A stretch of 64,000 bases of DNA from an uncultured bacterium (lineage in GTDB: Bacteria; Actinomycetota; Actinomycetes; S36-B12; CAIYMF01), in the NCBI GenBank assembly GCA_903826575.1, contig CAIKEU010000106.1, positions 1 through 64,000 of the forward strand, read 5' to 3'. Below are positions 8,472 to 17,261 of this stretch, piece after piece. Position 1 is the first letter of the stretch. Each line of letters opens with the position of its first letter. The position numbers and the translations under genes were made by a program. Below the pieces are notes generated by a model. It worked only from the letters and a program-made list of their open reading frames with translations. It made no database searches and was not told the origin of the DNA.

Positions 8472-9209
8472 ATGGGCCTCTGGGAACGCTTCAAGTTGAT
8501 CTTTAACTCCAAAGCCAATGACATGTTGGATAAGGCCGAAGATCCGCGCCAAACGTTGGACTACAGCTACGAAAAGCAACTCGAACTCCTGCAGAAGGTT
8601 CGCCGCGGAGTTGCTGATGTGGCGACAAGCCGTAAGCGCCTAGAACTGCAGTTGAACTCGCTCTCCGCTCAAAGTGACAAGCTCGAGCAGCAGGCCCGCG
8701 CCGCACTCGCTGGTGGACGTGAAGATCTTGCGCGCGAGGCCCTGACACGTAAGTCAGGGCTCAGTGTGCAAATCGCTGATCTTCAGGCCCAGCACGCGCA
8801 GTTGCAGGATCAGGAAGAGAAGCTTGTTCAGGCGTCACAGCAGTTGCAGGCCAAGGTTGAAGCGTTTCGCACGAAGAAGGAGACCATCAAGGCGACCTAC
8901 TCCGCGGCTGAGGCTCAGGCCAAGATTGGTGAAGCATTCTCGGGAATTAGCACCGAACTTGCCGATGTCGGCAACGCGATCCAGCGCGCGGAAGATAAGA
9001 CCGCACAGTTGCAAGCTCGTGGCCAGGCGATCGATGAACTGCTCAGCTCAGGTGCGCTTGAAGATACGACTGGACTCGGCAAGGACTCGATTACCGCTGA
9101 GCTCGAGCGGATGGCGAGCCAGAGCGAGGTTGAAGACGGTCTAGCGAAGCTGCGATCCGAGCTTGGAACCGGCCCGGCTGCCCAGGCGATTGAACCGCCA
9201 ACCGTCTAA
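8472..9209 (+). CDS. pspA: PspA/IM30 family phage-shock protein A homologue
   Basis: This peripheral membrane coiled-coil protein of 245 residues helps maintain membrane integrity under stress. It begins MGLWERFKLIFNSKANDMLDKAEDPRQTLDYSYEKQLELLQKVRRGVADV, the amphipathic N-terminus and first helix of the family, followed by long Gln/Glu/Ala-rich coiled coil to about residue 190. The track starts at 8445, but the ATG at 8472 has AAGGAG at proper distance and matches the family N-terminus. No pspB/C partners are nearby. Confidence 0.93.
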   Translation: MGLWERFKLIFNSKANDMLDKAEDPRQTLDYSYEKQLELLQKVRRGVADVATSRKRLELQLNSLSAQSDKLEQQARAALAGGREDLAREALTRKSGLSVQIADLQAQHAQLQDQEEKLVQASQQLQAKVEAFRTKKETIKATYSAAEAQAKIGEAFSGISTELADVGNAIQRAEDKTAQLQARGQAIDELLSSGALEDTTGLGKDSITAELERMASQSEVEDGLAKLRSELGTGPAAQAIEPPTV

Positions 9210-9254
9210 ACATTTTGGGCTGCGGATAGGGCATCACGCCGATACGCTCCGTCG

Positions 9255-10211
9255 ATGACTACTTCATCAGCCTCATATTTCGATACCTCGTCGTGGGATC
9301 GTCGCGATGTCATTTCCGGCGGGTCACGCATGGTCCCAATCACCACCCCGAGTGGTGAATTCCGGGTCTGGACCAAGCGCGTAGGGACGAATCCTGACAT
9401 CAAGGTTCTTCTGCTGCACGGTGGCCCCGGTATGACGGACGAACTCTACGAAAGTTTTGACGTCTGGTTTCCGGGTGCTGGCATCGAGTACTACTACTAC
9501 GACCAACTCGGCTCATTCCGAAGCGATATCCCGGAAGATCCCTCGTTGTGGACCTTGGAGCGTTTCGTTGACGAGGTCGAGCAGGTGCGTCAAGCGCTCG
9601 GCCTAGATGCGAGCAACTTTGTACTACTCGGTCAGTCATGGGGCGGCCTACTGGCGATGGAGTACGCGGTTCATTACCAGCAGCACCTCAAGGGCCTCGT
9701 GGTCTCGAACATGATGTCGAGTTCGAAGCTGTACAACGATTTTGCCAATGACGTTTTGATGCCGACGATGGATCAAGACGTGCTTGCAGAACTGAAGAAG
9801 TTCGAAGCCGACGGAACCACTGATGATCCGCGCTATGAAGAACTACTGATGGAGCATCACTACGTTCTGCACGTCTGCCGGATGCCGCTAGAACAGTGGC
9901 CTGATCCAGTCCTGCGATCCCTAAGTCACGTGAACCCGGCCATCTACGTTCCGATGCAGGGGCCGAGTGAACTGGGTATGTCTGGCAGCCTCGAGCCATG
10001 GGATCGGTCCGGAGATCTGAAGGACATTGACGTTCCGACTCTGGTTATCGGAGCAGCCCACGACACCATGGATCCGGAGCACATGCGCTGGATGTCTGAG
10101 CAGTTCCCGCAGGGTGAATTCCTCCTGTGCCCCAACGGAAGTCACCTAGCACAATATGACGATCCGGAGCATTACTTCCCGGGCTTGATTAATTTCTTAA
10201 ACAAGCTCTGA
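9255..10211 (+). CDS. Proline iminopeptidase-like alpha/beta hydrolase (peptidase S33)
   Basis: A 318-residue hydrolase with the oxyanion segment LLLHGGPGMTDELYES, the nucleophile elbow GQSWGG (Ser in LLGQSWGGLLAMEYA), an acid in VIGAAHDTMDPEHM and the catalytic His in GSHLAQYDDPEHYFPGL. The length and the HGGPG motif are typical of proline iminopeptidase/tricorn-interacting factor F1-like enzymes that remove N-terminal residues from peptides. Cytoplasmic: no signal peptide. It stands alone between pspA and convergent nadA, sharing a terminator hairpin with nadA. Confidence 0.88.
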   Translation: MTTSSASYFDTSSWDRRDVISGGSRMVPITTPSGEFRVWTKRVGTNPDIKVLLLHGGPGMTDELYESFDVWFPGAGIEYYYYDQLGSFRSDIPEDPSLWTLERFVDEVEQVRQALGLDASNFVLLGQSWGGLLAMEYAVHYQQHLKGLVVSNMMSSSKLYNDFANDVLMPTMDQDVLAELKKFEADGTTDDPRYEELLMEHHYVLHVCRMPLEQWPDPVLRSLSHVNPAIYVPMQGPSELGMSGSLEPWDRSGDLKDIDVPTLVIGAAHDTMDPEHMRWMSEQFPQGEFLLCPNGSHLAQYDDPEHYFPGLINFLNKL

Positions 10212-10230
10212 GCGCATCGGAGTGCGGCAT

Positions 10231-10262
10231 AAGGGTGGCGGGTTAATGAACCTGCCACCCTT
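10231..10262. terminator. Bidirectional terminator between the S33 hydrolase and nadA
   Basis: AAGGGTGGC(G)GGTT-aat-GAACC(T)GCCACCCTT forms a long stem with one mismatch, placed between the two convergent stops. The T-run on the plus side is weak (TTAGTCGTTTAG). Confidence 0.75.
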
Positions 10263-10276
10263 AGTCGTTTAGTAGT

Positions 10277-11473
10277 TCAGTCTCGCGGTGTCGCGCCAAC
10301 GCCTGGTAGTGCGAGCATTCGGTCTAGTGCGACCTTGGCCCAATGTGCCACGTCGGGATCGACAGTAATTCGGTTCACAACCCGACCCTCGACCAAACTC
10401 TCGAGCGACCACACCAGATGGGGAAGGTCGATCCGATTCATCGTCGAGCAGAAACACACCGTCTTATCGAGAAACACGATCTGCTTGTCGGGATGGGCCA
10501 GTGCCAGCCGCTTAACGAGATTGAGTTCGGTGCCAATGGCCCACGCACTTCCGGACGGTGCGGCCTCGATCGTCTTGATGATGAACTCGGTCGAGCCGAT
10601 CAGATCAGCGGCAAGAACAACCTCGTGCTGGCACTCGGGGTGAACCAGAACGTTGACGCCCGGCACGCGATCGCGTACGTCGGCGACCGACTCGGCAGTA
10701 AAGCGGCCGTGAACTGAACAGTGGCCCTTCCACAGAATCATCTTCGCGTTTTGCAACTGCTCCGCGGTGAGTCCGCCACCCGGTTTGTACGGGTCGTAGT
10801 TGACGCAATCGTCGAGCGAGAGCCCGAGCTCTAGGACGGCGGTATTGCGGCCAAGGTGTTGGTCTGGCAGGAAGAAGATCTTCTGACCTTGCTCGAATGC
10901 CCACTCCAGTGCGCGCTTCGCGTTAGACGATGTGCACACCGCTCCGTTGTTACGGCCAGTGAATGCCTTGATCGCAGCCGTGGAGTTCATGTACGTGATC
11001 GGGATCGTTACGTCAGTGATGCCTGCATCAGCCATGACGTCCCAGGCGTCTTCAACCTGGTTGATTGCGGCCATGTCGGCCATCGAGCAACCGGCTGCCA
11101 TGTCCGGGAGGATCACGGCCTGGTCGTCACCGGTCAGGATGTCTGCGCTCTCGGCCATGAAGTGCACACCACAGAAGACGATGTACGGCGCATCAGGACG
11201 GGCGGCTGCGTCGCGGGCAAGTTTGAAACTGTCGCCCGTTACGTCGGCGAATTGAATGACCTCGTCACGTTGGTAGTGATGTCCGAGAATGAAGACGCGG
11301 TCGCCAAGGGCGGCTTTCGCAGCGCGAGCGCGCTCAACTAATCCGGGATCACTCGCGGCGGGGAGGTCACCAGGGCATTCCACCCCGGTTTCAGAGTTCG
11401 GATCTGCATCGCGACCAAGCAAAAGCAGGGCCAGCGGGGTTGGAGACGGCTCAACAAAACGATCGGTAGTCAT
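10277..11473 (-). CDS. nadA: Quinolinate synthase NadA
   Basis: Condenses iminoaspartate with dihydroxyacetone phosphate to quinolinate in de novo NAD synthesis, using a 4Fe-4S cluster. The 398-residue sequence shows ILGHHYQRDEVIQFADVTGDSFKLARDAA, GCSMADMA, HPECQHEVV and CFCSTMNRIDLPHLVWSLE, which contain the substrate-binding histidines and cluster cysteines. GGGAGG precedes the ATG. nadB and nadC are not in the window, so this copy is separate from the usual nad operon. It diverges from glycerate kinase over a 53-bp spacer. Confidence 0.96.
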   Translation of the reverse strand: MTTDRFVEPSPTPLALLLLGRDADPNSETGVECPGDLPAASDPGLVERARAAKAALGDRVFILGHHYQRDEVIQFADVTGDSFKLARDAAARPDAPYIVFCGVHFMAESADILTGDDQAVILPDMAAGCSMADMAAINQVEDAWDVMADAGITDVTIPITYMNSTAAIKAFTGRNNGAVCTSSNAKRALEWAFEQGQKIFFLPDQHLGRNTAVLELGLSLDDCVNYDPYKPGGGLTAEQLQNAKMILWKGHCSVHGRFTAESVADVRDRVPGVNVLVHPECQHEVVLAADLIGSTEFIIKTIEAAPSGSAWAIGTELNLVKRLALAHPDKQIVFLDKTVCFCSTMNRIDLPHLVWSLESLVEGRVVNRITVDPDVAHWAKVALDRMLALPGVGATPRD

Positions 11474-11526
11474 AATGCAATCCTCCCACGGCCCGCGCGC
11501 AACTGCCTCGCGCTAGCGTACTTGTC

Positions 11527-12684
11527 ATGCGCGTACTCATTGCCCCGGATTCCTTCACCGGGACTCTGTCGGCCACCCAGGCCGCTGGGGCAATTGCTGT
11601 CGGATGGTTACGGACGTCGCCGAACGATGTGATCCATCGGTGCCCCTTGTCCGATGGTGGTCCGGGCTTCGTTTCCGTGATGCATGCGGGCCTCGGGGGT
11701 CAGCCCTATCCCGTGACGATCAGCGGGCCTCTGGCAGAACCCACGATCGCGGAGATTGTGGTTGTCGATTCCGATGGCGTGAGCGTGGCCTATGTCGAAA
11801 GTGCACAAGCCTGCGGCTTGCATCTAGTCCCTCATGAGCAACGCGATCCTCGTCGTACAAGCAGCTTTGGACTTGGGGAACTGATAGCGCAGTCGATTGC
11901 ACTGGGCGCTAAGCGGATCGTCATCGGCCTCGGCGGTACCGGGACGAATGATGCAGGAGCCGGGCTACTTGCAGCACTGGGTGCCACTGCCCATGACGAG
12001 TTTGGCAACGACTGCTCGGACATGCTGCGCAACGGTGGCGGGGCGCTGACACGCGTTGCGTCGATTGATCTGGCGCCGGCTCGTCGGGCAGTGGCTGGCG
12101 TCGAACTTGTTATTGCGTCAGATGTTGATAATCCGCTGCTTGGCTTGCGTGGGGCGACGAATGGGTACGCGCGGCAGAAGGGTGCAGACGAAGCGGCCGT
12201 CATGGAACTGGAAGGCGCTCTTGAACACTTTGCGGCACTCGTCGGTCGTCGGGAAGATGGCAAAGACCCTGCCGTCGCTCTTGGTGCAGGTGCCGCTGGG
12301 GGAGTGGGCTATGCGCTGATGCAGGTAGGTGCGGCTCGCGTGCCGGGAATTGCCACTGTCCTTGAGACTGTTGGGCTCGCTGCGCTGATCGCCGAAAGCG
12401 ATGTGGTGGTCACCGGGGAGGGATCGTTTGACTGGCAGAGCCTGCGCGGGAAGGTCGTTTCAGGGGTGGCGGCGGCTGCGCTGGAGCAGGGCCGCCCCTG
12501 CGTTGTGATCGCCGGCAGGGTTGAGGTAGGCCGCCGGGAGTTCGCGGCCAGCGGTGTGACTGCTGCCTTCGCGGTTGTTGACGACGTACGCGATCGTGGT
12601 TTGGACGAGAAAGTCGCCATCGATGATGCGGCATCACAGGTTGCTCAATTAGCGGCGCGGGTAGCCCGAACGTGGGGTAGTTGA
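11527..12684 (+). CDS. glxK: Glycerate kinase (GarK/GlxK type I)
   Basis: Phosphorylates D-glycerate, linking glyoxylate or serine breakdown to glycolysis. The 385-residue protein begins VLIAPDSFTGTLSATQAAGAIAVGW, the family N-terminus, followed by PLSDGGPGFVSVMHAG, GLGGTGTNDAGAGLLAALGA, GAAGGVGYALMQ and VVTGEGSFDWQSLRGKVVSGV. The position next to erpA matches Rv2205c/Rv2204c of M. tuberculosis. A 141-bp spacer separates it from erpA, enough for an independent promoter. Confidence 0.94.
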   Translation: MRVLIAPDSFTGTLSATQAAGAIAVGWLRTSPNDVIHRCPLSDGGPGFVSVMHAGLGGQPYPVTISGPLAEPTIAEIVVVDSDGVSVAYVESAQACGLHLVPHEQRDPRRTSSFGLGELIAQSIALGAKRIVIGLGGTGTNDAGAGLLAALGATAHDEFGNDCSDMLRNGGGALTRVASIDLAPARRAVAGVELVIASDVDNPLLGLRGATNGYARQKGADEAAVMELEGALEHFAALVGRREDGKDPAVALGAGAAGGVGYALMQVGAARVPGIATVLETVGLAALIAESDVVVTGEGSFDWQSLRGKVVSGVAAAALEQGRPCVVIAGRVEVGRREFAASGVTAAFAVVDDVRDRGLDEKVAIDDAASQVAQLAARVARTWGS

Positions 12685-12825
12685 AGGGTTTGTGCGTCGA
12701 GGTGCCGCCCAGCGATCGTGTAATTGGAATTTCGTGGCAAGATAGGGGTGTCCCGTGGGAATTACTCATGCACGTCAGGTGTTGGGACGTACGACCAATA
12801 GACCTAGATCCGGGAGGATCCGCAT

Positions 12826-13191
12826 ATGACCGCCGACGTCACCACGGAGAACACCACTCCGGTTACCGATGGAATCCTGCTGAGCGATGAGGCTGCGAGC
12901 AAGGTTTCGAGCCTGCTCGCCCAGGAAGGTCGCGACGACCTCGCGCTGCGCGTTGCCGTTCAGCCCGGTGGCTGTTCCGGTCTGCGCTACCAGCTGTTCT
13001 TCGATGATCGTTCGCTTGATGGCGATGTCATCAAGGAGTTCGGCACCGTCCGAGTTGTCACCGATCGCATGAGTGCCCCGTATCTCGGTGGCGCGACGAT
13101 CGACTTCGTTGACACGATCGAAAAGCAGGGCTTCACGATCGATAACCCGAACGCTTCAGGCTCATGTGCCTGTGGAGATTCGTTCTCCTAA
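12826..13191 (+). CDS. erpA: Iron-sulfur cluster insertion protein ErpA (HesB/IscA family)
   Basis: A-type carrier that delivers Fe-S clusters to apoproteins. In 121 residues it has the three conserved cysteines: C50 in QPGGCSGLRYQLFF and C114/C116 in the C-terminal SGSCACGDSF. GGAGGATCCGCAT precedes the ATG. Nearby Fe-S clients are the Rieske protein QcrA and quinolinate synthase. It is followed at once by a strong terminator. Confidence 0.95.
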   Translation: MTADVTTENTTPVTDGILLSDEAASKVSSLLAQEGRDDLALRVAVQPGGCSGLRYQLFFDDRSLDGDVIKEFGTVRVVTDRMSAPYLGGATIDFVDTIEKQGFTIDNPNASGSCACGDSFS

Positions 13192-13209
13192 ATACTCGAA
13201 CGTAAAGAT

Positions 13210-13247
13210 TGTGGCGGCACCCCATTGGGATGCCGCCACAGTCTTTT
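13210..13247 (+). terminator. Rho-independent terminator of erpA
   Basis: A perfect 10-bp stem TGTGGCGGCA / TGCCGCCACA with an 11-base loop, followed by GTCTTTTATT, starts 18 bases after the erpA stop. Confidence 0.9.
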
Positions 13248-13311
13248 ATTGCGGACTTTAACGAGGTGACGTTAGGCCGGCGACCCGAGCCGCCAGATAC
13301 CGAGTCGCTGG

Positions 13312-15054
13312 TTACTTGGGTGAGGTTCCCACCGTCAGGATCTGACTAGTAGGTCCGTCGATGACGTCGCGTGATCCAAGCGGTGCGGAGAGTTTGACGA
13401 CAACGTCTGTGGCCTTGGCCATCGCGTCGCAGACCCCGCCTGGATTTGTCGGTGTATCGGTAATGAAAACCGTCACGGTGGCGTCTGACTCCTTAGCGAC
13501 GGCGGAGTACGTCGAACAATCGCCACCCCAGAAATGGAGCGTCAGCGTCTGATCGCCATTGTCGGTGTACGTTTGAGCGCTGGTGGTGGTCGATCCGCCT
13601 GAGCCCGTCACCGGTCCGGAACTTGCGCTGCCAACGGCCCCACTCGATCCGCCGGTGCTGCTCACGGGAACGGGAACGGGGACGGGTGCGATCGACGTCG
13701 ACGGAACAGCTACAGGTGTCGGCTGTGCGATGTATTTCGGATCGACGGCAATAGACCCGATCACGTCCGACGTCGTCGTAGAACCCGCAGGGGTGTAAAG
13801 CCACGCGGGCACCAAGAGCGGTTGAACGCCATCCCATTGAAGTTGGAGCCCGAAGGTGGCCTCAGTCAAAATCATTGGCGTGGGCGAAGCACACGCGGGC
13901 AGCGGCACAACGGCGTCAGATGACGTGGGGTTTGGACTCGCCTCGACAGGGCAAGCGATTGCTACCTCGGGGTGCGGCATGGTGTTGAGCAACGTAAGTG
14001 CCTCGGCCGCCGAGATGACAGGGTACTGGCCGATTTCGGTGGGAGTGCCGATCCGTCCGGAGGCATTCACAACTCCCTTGTCGTCCACGCTGATTGACGT
14101 TTGCACACCGCTGGTGGGCAACCCGGCGATCGTTGGATCGATAAGCACGGTGGCCGGTGAGCCACCCCAGGGGGCAACGAAGGGCGTGCCGGCTAGGTGG
14201 GCAGCCTTGATGATTGGTGTCGCGGCGGCAAGTGCGGTGGCGTCGGGGACTGCAGGCGGTAGCGAGACAGGACCGCAATCGACGGCTGGCCCGCCAACGC
14301 AGGTGGGCGGCGAAACGGAAACACAATTAACTGCCGGTCCACAGTCGACAGGCGCCGTGGTGGTAGCTGCTGAAGGTGCGGTCGGAGTAGAAGTGGGTGC
14401 GGCCGGCGGAACGATGCCAGTGGGGTCCGGCGCTGCCGTCGTCCCCATCATGAGTCCAGCTGCCGTCGTGCCAGACGCCGTGTTGGAAACCGGTCCGGAG
14501 GCTACTGATCCCGATCCGTCCGCACATGCGACTGCGTAGTTGCCGTCTGCGGTGTCAATGTCGAGGTAAACGCCGGCGCACAGGCCAGTCTCACGCGCGT
14601 ACGCCCAGTCGCCAGTGTCGCGGACTCGTAGTGTTGCGGTGCTACCCGTGACCTCCCACCCGTGTGCGTGCTTGGTTGGGGCGCTGGTCAGGCCAAGACT
14701 TGTTGCGAGTTCGGCCACCTGCGCTTCGGCAGCGGCAGTCGGGTTGTATTGAAGCACTGGGCCGCTCGTCGGTGTTGCGGGGTCTGTGCCCTTGAAGACC
14801 CATCCCGGTGCTGCGATCTTGGAATCCATGGCCGCTGGAGCGCCGAGCGCCTGTGACGACTGACCAATGTGCAGGACCGGCAGTTGATCTCCGGATCCCG
14901 TCGTGGCCTTCTGTGTCCCACATGCAGTCAGCGCCAACAGGCATCCGATCCCCAGCGCGAGGACGCCTCGCAGTTGATTGCGCGGTGCGCGTTCACTGGC
15001 GGGTGAAGTACTTGTCGTCGCACGATGATTCATAACACTGACGTTACGTGGCAT
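13312..15054 (-). CDS. Large secreted lipoprotein, function unknown
   Basis: The 580-residue product has an N-terminal signal with lipobox LLALTACGTQ (Cys about residue 46), so it is exported and lipid-anchored. Regions enriched in Pro/Thr/Ser (about 205-270 and 450-495) separate folded parts. The first ends in AYARETGLCAGVYLDIDTADGNYAVACADGSG; the last, TYTDNGDQTLTLHFWGGDCSTYSAVAKESDATVTVFI, looks like a beta-rich domain with a disulfide. CGGAGG five bases before ATG 15054 fixes the start. Its position between erpA and adoK is the same as membrane protein Rv2203 of M. tuberculosis, though I cannot show homology. Confidence 0.75.
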   Translation of the reverse strand: MPRNVSVMNHRATTSTSPASERAPRNQLRGVLALGIGCLLALTACGTQKATTGSGDQLPVLHIGQSSQALGAPAAMDSKIAAPGWVFKGTDPATPTSGPVLQYNPTAAAEAQVAELATSLGLTSAPTKHAHGWEVTGSTATLRVRDTGDWAYARETGLCAGVYLDIDTADGNYAVACADGSGSVASGPVSNTASGTTAAGLMMGTTAAPDPTGIVPPAAPTSTPTAPSAATTTAPVDCGPAVNCVSVSPPTCVGGPAVDCGPVSLPPAVPDATALAAATPIIKAAHLAGTPFVAPWGGSPATVLIDPTIAGLPTSGVQTSISVDDKGVVNASGRIGTPTEIGQYPVISAAEALTLLNTMPHPEVAIACPVEASPNPTSSDAVVPLPACASPTPMILTEATFGLQLQWDGVQPLLVPAWLYTPAGSTTTSDVIGSIAVDPKYIAQPTPVAVPSTSIAPVPVPVPVSSTGGSSGAVGSASSGPVTGSGGSTTTSAQTYTDNGDQTLTLHFWGGDCSTYSAVAKESDATVTVFITDTPTNPGGVCDAMAKATDVVVKLSAPLGSRDVIDGPTSQILTVGTSPK

Positions 15055-15238
15055 GACGGCCTCCGGGTGTTGATCTCGCTAGGTCGTGTCATCGGTCGGA
15101 CGCACTGCTGGTGGTTCAGGTTCCGTGGCCCTGCCTGAATCTGTGCCGGCGTGCCTACTACAGTCAACCTACTCGCCGGTATCTGTTCGAGATATGGGTA
15201 AAAGGGACGAATCGTCGCAACGTGATGGAGAAATAGTC

Positions 15239-16225
15239 ATGCGCGTATGTGTCACAGGATCGATTGCCACCGATCACCTCATGACCTTCCCAGGCAAATT
15301 TTCAGACTCTATCGTCGCGGACAAACTCGATCGAATCTCATTGTCGTTCTTGGTCGATGAACTGGAGGTGCGTCGGGGCGGAGTTGCGGCGAACATCGCT
15401 TTCGGCATGGGTGTTCTTGGACTCAATCCGGTACTAGTAGCCGCAGTTGGCCAAGACTTTGCGGACTATCGGTCATGGCTTGACCGCCATGGCGTCGACA
15501 CCACTTCGGTGCGCGTATCCGATGTGCGTCATACCGCCCGCTTTGTCTGCACGACGGACACCGATCAATGTCAGATCGCGTCGTTCTATCCAGGCGCAAT
15601 GACTGAGGCACGTGAGATCGAACTTGGCCCCGTCGTGGATCGGGTAGGTGGGCTTGATCTCGTCCTTATCGGTGCCAACGACCCAGAAGCGATGGCCCGT
15701 CACACCGATGAGTGCCGATTCCGCGGAATCAAGTTCATTGCCGACCCGTCCCAGCAACTCGCTCGCCTTGAAGGTGACGAGATCAAGCAACTCATCGAAG
15801 GTGCGGCCTACCTGTTTTGCAATGACTACGAGGCGGGTCTGATTGAGCAGAAGACCGGTTGGTCGTCCGCTGATGTACTCAATCACGTCGGAGTTCGGGT
15901 GACGACGCTCGGCAAGGATGGTTCGCGAATTGAAGCCAACGGGATGCAATCCATTGAGGTCGGCTGTCCACCGGAAGAGCGCAAGGCCGATCCGACAGGA
16001 GTGGGCGATGCGTTTCGGGCCGGCTTTTTCGCAGGTGTGGCGTGGGATTTGTCCTACGAACGTAGTGCACAGATCGGTTCGCTCCTGGCGACATACGTCA
16101 TAGAGACGGTTGGTACTCAAGAATATGAACTTGCCCAACGTCACTTCTTGACTCGTTTCGCCGAGACCTACGGGGACGCGGCAGCCGCTGATGTGGCCGC
16201 CCACATCCGCTGCCCGCGTCCATGA
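15239..16225 (+). CDS. adoK: Adenosine kinase AdoK (PfkB family)
   Basis: Phosphorylates adenosine to AMP. The 328-residue sequence follows the mycobacterial PfkB-type enzyme (Rv2202c) almost motif for motif: VTGSIATDHLMTFPGKFSD, LSFLVDELEVRRGGVAANIAFGMGVLG, ADYRSWLDRHGVD, HTARFVCTTD, IASFYPGAMTEAR, IGANDPEAM, ADPSQQLARL and the catalytic DPTGVGDAFRAGFFAG. The track ORF starts at 15086; ATG 15239 behind GATGGAG matches the family N-terminus. Many databases label such proteins generic carbohydrate kinases. Confidence 0.92.
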   Translation: MRVCVTGSIATDHLMTFPGKFSDSIVADKLDRISLSFLVDELEVRRGGVAANIAFGMGVLGLNPVLVAAVGQDFADYRSWLDRHGVDTTSVRVSDVRHTARFVCTTDTDQCQIASFYPGAMTEAREIELGPVVDRVGGLDLVLIGANDPEAMARHTDECRFRGIKFIADPSQQLARLEGDEIKQLIEGAAYLFCNDYEAGLIEQKTGWSSADVLNHVGVRVTTLGKDGSRIEANGMQSIEVGCPPEERKADPTGVGDAFRAGFFAGVAWDLSYERSAQIGSLLATYVIETVGTQEYELAQRHFLTRFAETYGDAAAADVAAHIRCPRP

Positions 16226-16246
16226 CCGGCGTTCGGTAACCGGTCA
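16223..16246 (+). terminator. Possible weak terminator of adoK
   Basis: TGACCGG / CCGGTCA can pair with a 10-base loop right at the adoK stop and is followed by CAATTTTCTC. Confidence 0.4.
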
Positions 16247-16274
16247 CAATTTTCTCGTCCACGAATGACACGTC

Positions 16275-16988
16275 ATGAGCAGACACGAACCGCCAGAGTC
16301 CCAGTGGGTGCTGCCGGATCCTGCATTGGCTGATCCCGGCGTTGAGATCCTTGGTGTGGGCGCCGATCTCGAACCAGGCACCCTGCTGGCTGCGTATCGA
16401 TCGGGTTTATTTCCGATGCCAGTAGAGCCCGAAGGCCCTGTCGGTTGGTGGTCACCGGACCCGCGCGGAGTCCTGCCTTTGGACGCAATTCGGGTATCAG
16501 CGTCACTTCGAAAATCGATGCGTAAGTTTGTCACCACAATCGACGAGGATTTCGCTGGCGTGGTTCGCGCGTGTGCCGACCCGAACCGTCCACATGGATG
16601 GATAGATGGCGCGGTGATTGAGGCATATGAGGAACTTCACCGACTCGGCTTCGCGCACTCGGTCGAGACTCGAACGTCAGCCGGTGAGCTTGTTGGCGGT
16701 CTTTATGGGATTGAGATTGACGGGCTATTCGCGGGGGAGTCGATGTTCAGCCATGAACGGGATGCTTCCAAGGTGGCACTGGTGAAACTGGTGGAGTTGC
16801 TAAGAACTGGATCTACGGTGGATCGCCGACTTTTGGATGTTCAATGGCGAACAGATCACCTTGGTTCATTGGGAGTTATTGAGGTGCCGCGCCGTCGCTA
16901 TCTGGAACTTCTTGCCGGAACTCGAGGGGTGGAGCCAGTCTTTGCCGGTCCGTTGACGACCAAGAACTCACGCAACTTTGGCCAGTGA
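16275..16988 (+). CDS. aat: Leucyl/phenylalanyl-tRNA-protein transferase
   Basis: Adds Leu or Phe from aminoacyl-tRNA to proteins with N-terminal Arg or Lys, marking them for ClpS/ClpAP-type degradation (N-degron pathway). The 237 residues show the family hallmarks LGVGADLEPGTLLAAYRSGLFPMP, GWWSPDPRGVLPLDAIRVSASLRKSMRKF, WIDGAVIEAYEELHRLGFAHSVE, GGLYGIEIDGLFAGESMFSHERDASKVAL and DVQWRTDHLGSLGVIEVPR. It is convergent with the tusA-like gene. No clpS lies in the window. Confidence 0.95.
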   Translation: MSRHEPPESQWVLPDPALADPGVEILGVGADLEPGTLLAAYRSGLFPMPVEPEGPVGWWSPDPRGVLPLDAIRVSASLRKSMRKFVTTIDEDFAGVVRACADPNRPHGWIDGAVIEAYEELHRLGFAHSVETRTSAGELVGGLYGIEIDGLFAGESMFSHERDASKVALVKLVELLRTGSTVDRRLLDVQWRTDHLGSLGVIEVPRRRYLELLAGTRGVEPVFAGPLTTKNSRNFGQ

Positions 16989-16994
16989 GAACGG

Positions 16995-17261
16995 TTAGAG
17001 AATGTGTGCCCGGTCGTCCTGAGTTGGCGCGACAAGAAATCCGTGACCGCGACCATCGCCCGTGTCTCCCGCCCAGACCAATACCCGGGTTCGCATTGCG
17101 CACCATGCTGGAATATCACTGATTGCCGCGGGATCGTCCGCGAGCAGGAGCACGGTGGCTTCAGGTGATTGCTTCACGGCTCGTGCCAGAGCGATCACCG
17201 GCATCGGGCACATTGATCCCCGTTCGTCGACCACGACGTCGTACGGGAGGTGCAACGTCAT
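16995..17261 (-). CDS. TusA/SirA-family sulfur carrier protein
   Basis: An 88-residue protein with the family CPxP motif at GSMCPMPVIALARAV; C18 would carry a persulfide. The rest follows the TusA beta-alpha pattern (ATVLLLADDPAAISDIPAWCAMRTRVLVW). Its ATG overlaps the TGA of the cysteine desulfurase gene (ATGA), so the desulfurase is the likely sulfur donor, in tRNA thiolation or cofactor sulfuration. The final acceptor is not visible here. Confidence 0.85.
   Translation of the reverse strand: MTLHLPYDVVVDERGSMCPMPVIALARAVKQSPEATVLLLADDPAAISDIPAWCAMRTRVLVWAGDTGDGRGHGFLVAPTQDDRAHIL

Noticed and set aside
15473-16204. 243-residue minus-strand ORF
   Set aside because: Antisense to adoK, whose motifs match the known kinase throughout.
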